Source of the DNA: Branchiostoma floridae
Taxonomy: Eukaryota > Chordata > Leptocardii > Amphioxiformes > Branchiostomatidae
Direction of reading: 5' to 3'
NCBI RefSeq assembly: GCF_000003815.2
Contig: NC_049988.1
Location: 11,180,657-11,244,656 of the forward strand
DNA: 64,000 nt
The position numbers and the translations under genes are program-made. Positions 43,527-53,586 of the stretch are shown piece after piece. A model generated the notes under the pieces. It saw only the letters and a program-made list of their open reading frames with translations, did no database searches and was not told the DNA's origin. Numbering within the stretch: position 1 is the first letter of the stretch; each line of letters begins with the position of its first letter.

Positions 43527-43532
43527 TTTATT
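43527..43532 (-). terminator. SPC25: Polyadenylation signal, SPC25
   Basis: TTTATT on the + strand, AATAAA on the minus strand, about 560 nt beyond the SPC25 stop. Confidence 0.4.
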
Positions 43533-43966
43533 GATATATTATTGTACATGAATGGTCTACTTCATACAACTTGCAGTACATAAAATATCAACAAAAGTTT
43601 TTACTGATTCGAACTCAGTGAATGCATGAAATGAGTAAGCAAAGCTAGAAAAACTCATTTGTTCATTTTCATTTGAGACAGTTGATTTTGATTTTATTAG
43701 TCTGGCATTAGTTATCACTTTATCAAATAAGACATCACTTTAAGTGTCAGAGCATGGTGGATGGGGTTGTGAAAATAGAGGAAAAATATTCCTGAAGGTT
43801 TACACATGTACATTTCCAGACAATCTTTAAATCTATTAAAATTAAGTGTAATAGTATCAACTTGAAGGGCAATAAGTTGTGAAAGTTACATACATCAGTC
43901 CTAGATTCTACACTATTTACAGCCACAGAGGAATATCTGTAGAAATACTCCAGAGTAGAAGAGATA

Positions 43967-44075
43967 CAGCCTGGTATCCAGCCATATTAAAGCTCCCGAG
44001 TCTCTTCTATCCTCTCCTTTTTGTGGAGAGGACAGAAGAGACTCGGGAGCTATAATACGGCTGGATACCAGGCTA
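43967..44075. mobile_element. Hairpin element (ends AGCCTGGTATCCAGCC)
   Basis: 109 bp, nearly all inverted repeat: AGCCTGGTATCCAGCC at one end and GGCTGGATACCAGGCT at the other. The arms extend through GCTCCCGAGTCTCTTCT. Flanks GAAGAGATA and AAAGAGATA match at 8 of 9 bases, again a 9-bp-type duplication. It lies 19 bp beyond the SPC25 stop, inside its 3' UTR. Confidence 0.75.
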
Positions 44076-44093
44076 AAAGAGATAACAGCAAAG

Positions 44094-46194
44094 CTACACC
44101 AGCTGTTTGAACCGTTTCCTCATGGTCTGCACAAATGCTGACAAGTTGTTGGTGGTGTTCAACTTGGCCACCAGGTCATCAAGGTCAGCGACCTTGGGGT
44201 CACAGTCAACCACTGTGGAACAGAAGATGAGTTAAATAATCTTACTAAGTAATGATAACGAACAAAGAACTAGAATTCATCAAATTCAAATGTATCTCAC
44301 AGTTGAATCCAATAATATGTACAAGTGTGTGTATATCTCACTGACCTTCGTACTTGCTATCGACCTTCAGTGTGAAGACGAAGGCCCTGTCTGGGTTCTT
44401 GACATCGATGACTGTGAATGCAAACTGCAGCCTTCCCCCTGGGGTTTACAGTCATACAATGTATTATGAAAACAATATATCAAATTTCAACAAGCAGTTC
44501 ATCTAACAAAGATGCACTTTACACTGGCAAAATAAGCATACAAAGCATGCATACATGAAGTTAAACCACATCATGGAATATACAGTGAAAAAGTTGATAG
44601 GGCTTTGAAATATCGAGTTGAGTTTTTTTCTACAGTTATGATTTTTTTGGCATGCTCAATATCAAGACACTGAAGATTAAGAAGCTCACCATCCAACTTT
44701 CTGAATTTGAGTCCCAGTCTGTCCTTAAAGAAACCCACAGCTTTCTGCAGTTCTTCCATTTTCTGCTTGGTGACTTTGTCTTGAGCTTGTATCACTGCAA
44801 TAGAGCAACATAAAATACATTGTTCATTCCTTGACAATTACTGGAACTGTTCAGTTGCAAATTTGGCTAAGTCCAATTTTCATGTTTGAAATTACAGTTC
44901 AACTTTTCCAGAATAAAATATATATGTATATAAGTATATCTGCATCAGCAGTTGGCCTTCACTGTTCATCAGATTCTTTGCCTCGCACAATTAGTGACCA
45001 AAACAGTAATTACATTGCAAATCATTTAATGAGGCATAAGTTCATGGGAAAATCCTGACATAATAGATAGTGCTTAAATTGAAGGAACAACACCTACACT
45101 CCTTTTCCTTTGCAATCTGCTTGACTGATGTGCCAATCATCCCCCTTAGCTCCGCCTCCTGCTGGCCCATCTCCTCAGTCTGCATCTTCACCTTCTCTAT
45201 GTCCTGTCGGGCAGTCTGCATCAAATCTATCCTCTCTTGGAAGGCTGCAAATCAACATGACAGTGGTAAGAGTCTCAGTATCTGTATCTATATAACCATC
45301 TTTTGGAACAAGCTTTTAACATGTCTTGGTCCAAAGAGGTTAAAAACTCCTTGCTTGGTCGAACCACTGTTTGTGTTTCAAAATACATTTCTAGTGAATA
45401 GTCACCTGGATTTGTTAGTTTGTATAACCTAATAGCTAATTAAAAGTTACTATAGTTTCAGAGATGAAGATTTTAGATACACGTATACCACAAGTCAACT
45501 CATTAAAATGTATGATAAATTCACCTTGTCTGTTGGTCTCTGCCTGCATCTTAAAAGAGTTCACACTATCCTCCAACTTGGAGATGTCAGCTGGAGCAAG
45601 GAAACATTTAATAAGATTATGGCAACTTTTCAGACATTTCATGTAAATACTTAGTGATTGGAAATGATCTGCCATGAGGGTTGTCATCCAGGGGATTCAA
45701 GACATGGGAGAAGATGATGTTGTAAATATGTAAAATAAAGGCAGAAGCCTATACTGTATACCATGCAAAACTATTCCCCAGGTGATGAAATGCGCATGAG
45801 TGCGAATCTCATCACATGATGATCGGAGTGCGAACAGCGTTGGTGAGCTTTACTACCGGCCTACAAGACACACTGAACATTGAATTTGCTTCAAGGCTTG
45901 CAAGCATACTTTTGACTCATACGAATCTCATCACCAGGGGAATAGTTTCACAAACTGGGTATTACCTGGCATAAGAGGATGAAAAAACTTGGCAGTGATA
46001 ATAGGATACCAGTCTATATAACAGTTACTGCAACTAGATCCCTCACCCTTTGCCTGTGCCATGCACTCTGCATGTTTCTGCTTCTGTTCGTCCAGGTGCT
46101 TGGTGAGCCCGTCTCCTGTCCACTTGTTCAGCAGGGCCTCCTGCACCTGTTTTAGATTCCCGTCCAGGTTCTGCAGTTCGGTTCCCAACATCAT
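44094..46194 (-). CDS. SPC25: SPC25, NDC80 kinetochore complex subunit
   Basis: Minus-strand coding exons: 46194-46047, 45590-45525, 45244-45098, 44794-44690, 44438-44346, 44212-44094. They total 678 nt and 225 aa (human 224), with every intron in phase 1. SPC25 pairs with SPC24 in the NDC80 complex, and its C-terminal globular domain docks onto the inner kinetochore. The N-terminal two-thirds is a long coiled coil rich in Gln, Glu and Lys (LDEQKQKHAECMAQAK; MQTEEMGQQEAELRG). The conserved globular domain follows: KDRLGLKFRKLDG, LQFAFTVIDVKNPDRAFVF and a C-terminal LNTTNNLSAFVQTMRKRF, close to the human NNFSAFLANVRKAF. The first in-frame ATG (46192-46194) follows an acceptor at about 46204, so a non-coding first exon lies upstream. 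The tail-to-tail pairing with NOSTRIN supports orthology. Confidence 0.92.
45332..45353. mobile_element. 22-bp palindromic micro-insertion, copy 3
   Basis: CAAAGAGGTTA followed by AAAACTCCTTG, an imperfect version of the palindrome at 33744 and 40876. Flanked by exact 7-bp direct repeats CTTGGTC (45325-45331 and 45354-45360). SPC25 intron 2. Confidence 0.65.
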
Positions 46195-46579
46195 GGCGCA
46201 ATCTATACAGGAAGGAAAACGCACTGCGTTCCAAAAATGTTCCAAATTAAAGAAATCTAATTTTTTATCTTGATTCAAATTAAATCACATGAGGTGGGAG
46301 TCCCCCAACCAAGGACGACCGGATTGCTGTAAAACATAAAACGGGGGTGATCACTGATGTTGTCTATCAGGAGCTACAGTCGCCCCCCTCCCCACAACTT
46401 TGACAAGCAGCCCGAAATTCATCAATTAGTACAACGTTTATAATTTTTGGCAAATTAAGACAACAGACTATAGTTCCTTGGCTCTACAACTATCATACCT
46501 ACCTTATAAGACAGAAATAATGAATCTTGAAGTAGTTTTCCCTAGCAGAAAGAAAGTTTCTATCTTCTCAAGTCGTTGT

Positions 46580-46931
46580 TTTCAGTTTTCAAAACGGCGC
46601 CAGTAACTTGAGGTCAAAGTTGACCAATGAGAAACCAGTATTTGGAACTGTCCCTGAATTTTCGTCTTTTTTCGATCATTCATAATTGAAAGATTCTCCA
46701 TTATTGCAATAAATAATATTCATTCATATATTGCACACACTTAGAAGTTATAATTTTGAGTGAATTTATTTTGTAATCGGATATTTTTCCCGACATGCTG
46801 TGGGGTGGCTCGTGATTACGTCATGATCTTGCGCCATTATTATTTTGGGAGTTCCGAGTCAGACTTTGACACGTCTTGCCTCAGTTTCTACTGAAAATTC
46901 TCGTCTTTTCTACAACGGCATACCACCAGCG
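46580..46931. promoter_or_regulatory. Divergent SPC25/RAB18 promoter region
   Basis: Read toward SPC25 (minus strand) the region contains CTGGCGCC, 2 nt, then TTTGAA (46588-46603). This is a CHR element with a CDE-like GC core. An inverted CCAAT lies about 31 bp upstream (46624-46628). CHR plus CCAAT is the hallmark of mitotic genes controlled by DREAM and MuvB in animals. The GC core is one base closer than the classic CDE spacing. The RAB18 start codon follows at 46932 and no TATA box is evident. Confidence 0.45.
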
Positions 46932-49332
46932 ATGGACGACGACGTCCTCACAACGTTGAAGATTTTGATAATTGGTGAAAGCGGCGTAGGAAAATCCAGG
47001 TTAGTGTTTTTTAAGTGTCGGAATTTCAACAGACTTTTGTTGTCAACAAATTTTAGTGGGGCGATGTCCGGTATCAGAAACGTCATAGTTTTGGCATTTA
47101 CAACAGAGTTTTGCGTTTATCTTAATAACCATAACCTGCACGATTTATAGCACATAACATACACGTACCACAGATATATTATAAAGTCGTTGTTCTTTCT
47201 TGATATTGTCATTTATCTGAAATAATGTCCATCAAATCCTGATAAACAAAATGTTATGTGAATATTTGTGGGTGTTACTTTACTTTCTTTACTGCAAAAC
47301 TTTTTTATGACTCAGTTTGGGAAGTGCATCGTTATAGTGTGTTCATTTGGAAAGTTAGATGTTAATGAGAGGTTTTAGGGTTGAGGCTTGTGTTTAGGAC
47401 ATGACATTTTTATTATTATCATTTTTGACATTTCATATCAAATTATATTCAAAGAAAACTGTTTCCTTCCAGTTTGTTGCTGAGGTTCACAGACGACACA
47501 TTTGATCCTGAGATAGCGGCAACAATAGGTGAGACATCTATGACTAAAAAAAAAAAAAACTATCTTATGATCTATTTTCAATATATGATACATTTCACTT
47601 GTCAGTATCACCATCTGCTAGTGCTATAAATTAATTACCACATCAACATGAATTGCATATTGATGATGCATTTTTAGGGGTGGCATATGGCAATGAATAT
47701 TATTACACATTTACAGTGCTGCATGCGACTGCTTCATCTACCATATGTTGCAAAAACCTTTTTGTTCATGCGAAACAAGTTGCAGTGATCCATAGTAAGG
47801 CATAATTGGATAAACATACTATGTACAGTGAGTGATCTTCCTACCCTCAAATGATGTAGGTACAAGAACCAGTGCTCAGTAAGTTGTGAAATTTCACGAT
47901 TGAGAGTGAAATACTGTAGGGTCAGAGAAGATAAGATAGAAATGTGGAGCTTTTCAAAAGTCATTACATTGGACAGTCTGTTATCATATTCATAACAGTT
48001 TTTTCCTTCATGAAAAATGGGTGGTTTGTAATCACTTATTGTGCTTGTTGATATGTCTTAGTGTGTATCTGCAGAGTGGCCACAGTCTGCCTAGATATAA
48101 GACAGAAATCATAAAATTGGTTAAATGTTTTTCTTCTTGATTGCAGGTGTTGACTTCAAAGTGAAAACCCTTACAGTAGATGGAAACAAGGCAAAATTAG
48201 CAATCTGGGTGAGTGTTGTTTCTATAGTATATACAGAACTTTGCTACCTACTTCTGTGTGTGTGGTTGGAAAGTTGGAGGAAGGTGCATATGGTTTACAC
48301 ATGGTCATGTGCTAGTCCAACTCCAAGGGACAAGTTGTGAAAAGTGCTCAATAAAAAGTTCAGTCAATGCTAACTTTTGACATGCTGTAATGTAAATAGT
48401 ACACTAACTGTCATTAGAGAAGGAATGGGCGAGAGCTGAGCATGTTTGCAATGCTAATTTGTTTCTAATTTTGTTTATAGGACACGGCTGGCCAAGAAAG
48501 GTTCCGCACACTCACACCAAGCTACTACAGAGGGGCCCAGGGGGTTATTCTAGGTCAGTACCCAGTTGTTCCCCACTTTTTTGTGTGTATATACAAATGT
48601 ATATCCATACCACTTAGAATTAGTTATCACCTATCTCATAGAAGTTATGTTTTCTTCAGCAGTGGTCTTGTCAGCTCTTCAGTTTTTGAAAAGGATAGTA
48701 CAAAAGTGGTCAATTCTTGGTGTTAACATGTTTTGTTTCTCTAGTTTATGATGTCAGCAGTAGAAACTCCTTCAACAGACTGGAACAGTGGCTGAGCGAA
48801 CTGGAAACATTCTCCACCAAACAAGACATTGTCAAGATGTTAGTCGGAAACAAAATAGACAAGGCAAGTACTCTCAGTTCAGTTCAAGTACTGAGCTATT
48901 TTGTAAACATCTTAACTGTAGAAACGTCACTGGTTAATACAGTATCTTCTCTAAATCTTCTCTACAAGTTGGTATGATACTGCAGCAATTAGTTGTAATA
49001 GTAAAGTGTTAAGTGTCTGTACTGATTCCTTATGTTCAAGAATGTCAGCAGACTGAAGAATTGACCTTTGTTTTATTTTATCCCCCATTCAGGATAAGAA
49101 AGAAGTTGACAGGAACGAGGGACTGAAGTTTGCCAGGAAACACCAGATGCTGTTTATCGAGGCCAGCGCCAAGACGAGAGAAGGCGTCCAGTGCGCCTTT
49201 GAGGAACTGGTGGAAAAAATCATCCAGACGCCGGGACTCTGGGAGAGCGACTCCCAACCTAAAGGCGTGTCGTTGACTGATACAGGGTCTGCTGCTGTTA
49301 ACAGTTGTGCCGGTTACTGTTCACTTGTGTAG
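46932..49332 (+). CDS. RAB18: RAB18 small GTPase
   Basis: Six coding exons: 46932-46999, 47473-47528, 48147-48208, 48481-48553, 48745-48863, 49093-49332. They sum to 618 nt and 205 aa (human 206). RAB18 cycles GTP on the ER and lipid droplets and acts in membrane trafficking. Nucleotide-binding motifs are intact: GESGVGKS (15-22), DTAGQ, NKID and EASAK, with the switch I effector region before [12 protein letters not shown]18-specific stretches include [14 protein letters not shown] ([12 protein letters not shown] is shared with human) and [15 protein letters not shown]. The C-terminus CAGYCSLV carries the prenylation cysteine. The intron after 48863 begins GCAAGT, a canonical GC-AG type; protein homology across it (NKIDK then [10 protein letters not shown]) leaves no doubt about the junction. 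A miniature transposon begins 16 bp after the stop. Divergent from SPC25. Confidence 0.96.
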
Positions 49333-49347
49333 ACTTGTACAGGGGTA

Positions 49348-49534
49348 TAGCCTCTACCAGGCTCCCCGGGTTGCTGGAAAAATAGTAGAAATCGGCCAAA
49401 TAGACACAAAACACACCAGAAGACCTTAGGGAGCAAACTTTACTCCTCAACCAACCAACTCCTCTGGTGTGTTTGTGTCTATTTAGCCAATTTCTACTAT
49501 GTTTCCAGCAACCTGAGGAGCCAGGTAGAGGCTA
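49348..49534. mobile_element. Hairpin element in the RAB18 3' UTR
   Basis: 187 bp with ends TAGCCTCTACC and GGTAGAGGCTA. Imperfect arms of about 70 bp include TTGCTGGAAAAATAGTAGAA versus its complement and a CTGGTGTGTTTGTGTCTATT arm. The 9-bp flanks match at only 6 positions. It starts 15 bases past the RAB18 stop codon. Confidence 0.75.
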
Positions 49535-51042
49535 AAGGGTGTAGTACTGGGGGTAGGGCGAGGGTTAGCTTCTCAAAAGAGCTACACAGCTCTGTTAGAC
49601 AGATAGTAAATGTTATAACAGATGTATGTTTAGAAATTTTTTTGCTTGAGTACATTACTATGTAAATTTGAACATTTAATATTTGTTTAGCACTGCCCAA
49701 AGGAATACAGCGAAATCATGACTGTTAAGGAATTTGTCATATTGAGGAAGAATATGGTGGCATCAATGAGTTATAACTATAATACTTCCAGTAAAAGTTT
49801 GAAACAGAAACTCTGTTTAACAAACATTTGTTTAACTTTATTGTAGAAAGGTTTGCTATTTAACTTTGTGCACTAGCAATGTCCATGTACTAACCACTTG
49901 AATTGGGGGTACAAAATGTTAACTTCTGTTTGAGGCTACATCTGCATATTATATTGTATTTGAGGTTAGGGTTACGTAGAATCTTATAGAGCAACTGTAC
50001 ATCTGCATCGTCCTTAGATGTGTATTATGTAAAGCATACATACACACACAAGGAATGGATGTTAAAAGAAACATTTTCTTCCATCTCAATGAACTGCTGA
50101 TCTAATACACTTTGGTTGTAACTTAGAAATACTGTCTGTCATATTTGATTTACCTAGAATTAGTAGAAAAATTCCCAACAGCATTGAAGCTAGTACCTTG
50201 TGTGCAAGACTGGTACATATTTTTAAAATTCTTCTCCAAAAACTAGGGGATACTCCTAGTAGCTCAAGGGTATTGCACTCAACACAACCTGAGCTGTTGT
50301 TTGCGTAGATTTAGCATAGAAAAATTACGTGTTAAGAGGCCAAACTATTTGGAAGGGACCAAGATTAGTGGAAGACATCAAAATACAGTGCAAACAGAAG
50401 TACAAAGTGATACGATATGAAATGGTATGTTATTAACTATCCGTATGTGATATAGCATTTGAAATGTTACCTATTTGTTAAACCTATGAATAAACACAGG
50501 TGGAGACTACAAAAGATCTTCTGCTGTTGGATAGTGTGTTTTTAAGGCTTTCAATGTTTGTTGTTGCAATATTCCCAAAGCCTGTTAGTTGACCAATCCA
50601 AAGGTTGAATACTAAGTCTTTCGAGTGTTGTGGTGTTTAGCAGACTACCTGTGGTGCATAGCAACTTTACTTTATCTCAGTTTTAAGCTGAAGTTCTTTT
50701 TACATGTATATCATTATTCATCATCGTCATTGTCCATTCCTTGTTATTAATGCTTATTTTATGAAGACTTCAGCTGATTTTATGTTAGGTACTTTCTTTC
50801 TTTGTATAAAGGATTTATCATATTAGAGCTACATGCACATGACACAGTGAAGTCCACCCTATGGTGATTTGCTTTTTTTTTTTCGGTAAGACAAATACAA
50901 ATGTGTAAATTGAAACTGCAATTGTACTTCACCTTCTTCCATGTAGACATAGAAACTTTGTCAACAAAGTTTGTTTTTACAGTCTTTATACAGATTGGAG
51001 AGGTAAAACTGGTTAACATTGTCTGCATAGACCATATTTTAA
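49535..51042. other. Probable RAB18 3' UTR and spacer
   Basis: AT-rich with no coding features. An AATAAA at 50489-50494 is a candidate end of the RAB18 transcript. Confidence 0.4.
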
Positions 51043-51923
51043 AGGGGCATTCCACTCCGGAAGGGGGTGGTGTTTTCCAATAGATAATGTGTCAATGAAT
51101 ACATAATCAGCCGAATTTTGTGGAATTCACCTTGGGATTAATTGTGCGATGTGTATTTTGTAAAACAATATGACATTCACTAGACCCATGCAGACCCTAC
51201 CCATGCATTCTCTATACGCATAGACACTTTATCGTGCAACATTTTCGGAATAAACGAGGTTCGCTAAGCACACCGAGAAGGCAAATTACTCATAAGATAG
51301 CAAAGAATAAAATAACAAGACGAGATTTCTTAGCGAACCTGAAATTAGTCTTGCAACCTTAACTAAAAGTTTTGCATTGTATTCAGCCATAGGATTAATT
51401 GAATTAGAGGGTACTTGGGGAGTCAAGTAGAAGACTGAATGCTTTTGGGGCACTTGGATCAACTGGGTACTTTATCGTATAATGTGAAGTACAGGGCTCT
51501 AGCCAGCTCGAATTTTTTTTCCGTCAGCCAATTCCCATTGTCGCGAAAATCGCGAAAACACTCTTCCATGAGTTAGAAAAACTGAACTGAGACCTCGAAA
51601 AACGGGTTTTTAATGAGATTATCGTATGCTTAAGTGTGCCGACACACTTCGTCAACAATAATAACAATAGCAAAACAAACCGTGTGTGGCTTTTACGGCC
51701 GTGGACGGCGTCCCCAAGCCGCCTGTAGCTTCCACCAAGGATTTTTGTCCGTCATGGTTGACGGAGTGGTTCTAAAAAAATTCCGTCACACGCAGCAAAT
51801 TTTCCGGTAATTGACGGAAAAACGGACGCTGGCTAGAGCCCTGGTGAAGTAGTATGCATTTATTACTTCCTATAATTAATATATATCGGAAAATAACACT
51901 CCAGTGTGGAGTGGAATGCCCCT
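51043..51923. mobile_element. TTAA-flanked element (Kolobok- or piggyBac-like), interrupted
   Basis: Ends AGGGGCATTCCACTCC / GGAGTGGAATGCCCCT, bordered by TTAA (51039-51042 and 51924-51927). AGGGG ends with TTAA fit Kolobok best. Without the 360 bp added by the hAT-like insertion and its target duplication it would be about 520 bp. No transposase frame. Confidence 0.7.
51492..51843. mobile_element. hAT-like miniature element (family CAGGGCTCTAGCCAGC), copy 2, nested
   Basis: 352 bp with ends CAGGGCTCTAGCCAGC / GCTGGCTAGAGCCCTG and a perfect 8-bp duplication GTGAAGTA (51484-51491 and 51844-51851), as expected for hAT. It is inserted inside the TTAA-flanked element 51043-51923, so it is the younger of the two. 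Confidence 0.9.
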
Positions 51924-51927
51924 TTAA

Positions 51928-53586
51928 CAGTCCCTTGACTGTGTGGTTTTCTTGGTCAGTTTTTGGCTCTTCTAAATGTTGTAGGATATGGCTCTCATAT
52001 ACAAAAGATGGAATGCTCACAAGTTATAAATGGGTGCTAGCCGTGGTGCTGATTACCTGGTTGAGTCCATCAAACAAGACACACACAAAACAAGAAATCT
52101 TTTAAAAAAAGTTGTGCCTTGCCGCGTGTTAGGGATATCGTCAGGAAAAAGTAGGTCAGCACTTCAAGCCCGGCAAGGCAAAATGCTGTGCCTTGGCAAA
52201 AACACAATACAATGACTGTTTTTACTGTTTCTGAAAGAGCTAACCAAGAGGAGTAAAATGCTTTTTAGATGAAGCGAATGGCTTGAACGGTTGCTGAGAT
52301 ATGGCTCCACAAAGTTGCCAAAACCTACCCTCAGATATGGCCGGCTGCGCGATAAACGATGAAAATCAAAAAAATACCTTTTTTGAGGGGTGATGAAAAG
52401 GTAAGTAAAGGCTGCAAAGCTTGTTTTATCTTATTTCCCCGTAATATGTACTACATAGAATCACTCCACAGAGTTCTGAACATTCATGGCATTTTATTAT
52501 GCTTTTACACAGGGTCGATGTATGCAGCACCCACTGGTGTCCTTTCACACAATAATTGTCATCTTACCTTATTCTTTAAGAAATAAGTAAATTTGGGTTT
52601 AAAAGTTCACATTTTGGGTTACAGTCAATGGTGTTTTTTGCACCAGTTGAGTCGCATTGTAGAAGATTAAATATCATACTTCATATACTTTTGCAATGTA
52701 CACAACATTATGGTATCTTATATTACCAACAATGTCACATCTATAGAATATCAGCAATATTAATTGCCTTATAATGAAAGGTAAGTGTGTGAATATGTCG
52801 CATTATTTTCATGTTGAGCCATGATGTTACACTGTATCAACAGTACAACTTTACACTTAGATACATTTGTAATAAAATATAGAAGACAGATGTTTGTACT
52901 AATAAGAGATAAAATATCAATAGGTAGACATTGTGTAAACACTAAATTTATTAGGACAAGTTCAACATTTTTCAAGGTCAAAGGCTCAGTCTTCAGGATA
53001 CATACAATCGACACAGATTTCTTTGATGTACTTGCAGGTACATGAACTTCTCCTTATTTAATCAATACTATAAATAGTATAATGCAATGTAAACTACTTT
53101 TTACAAAAATAACAGGCTTACTCATCATTTTCTGTGGTTACTGGTAGCAACAGTATTCTTTAACAAACTTAATGCTAATAGCACTGGCTGCACAACTTGT
53201 CAACATTATGTTTGACCTCTACCATTCAATATCTCCGCTCCGCTCTCCAGTCTTATATCAGCTACATCTGGTACTTGGTGCAATCTACACTCCACCTGAA
53301 AAACAAAATTATTTGAGTTTCATGATTAACATGTCTACCATCATGGTGATAATGTTCTTCCATCTGAGGGGATGACGACCTACTCCAGTACCACGTCTGA
53401 TGTTCATCTACATCATCATCTTTCTTATGACTTCTTTCTTTCTTGTGGCGAAAGATTCAGAATGATCCAATAATGAAATGAAGAATTCAATAAAGAAAGA
53501 AAGGCAAGTTGGGGTAAGGAATAGATTAACTTATTATCATTGATTAAGTAGATAAATACCTGCAACAAGATGGAAGGAGGTAAGTG
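51928..53586. other. Intergenic, nothing recognised
   Basis: AT-rich. Short open frames only, none with a recognisable domain or splice context. Confidence 0.45.
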
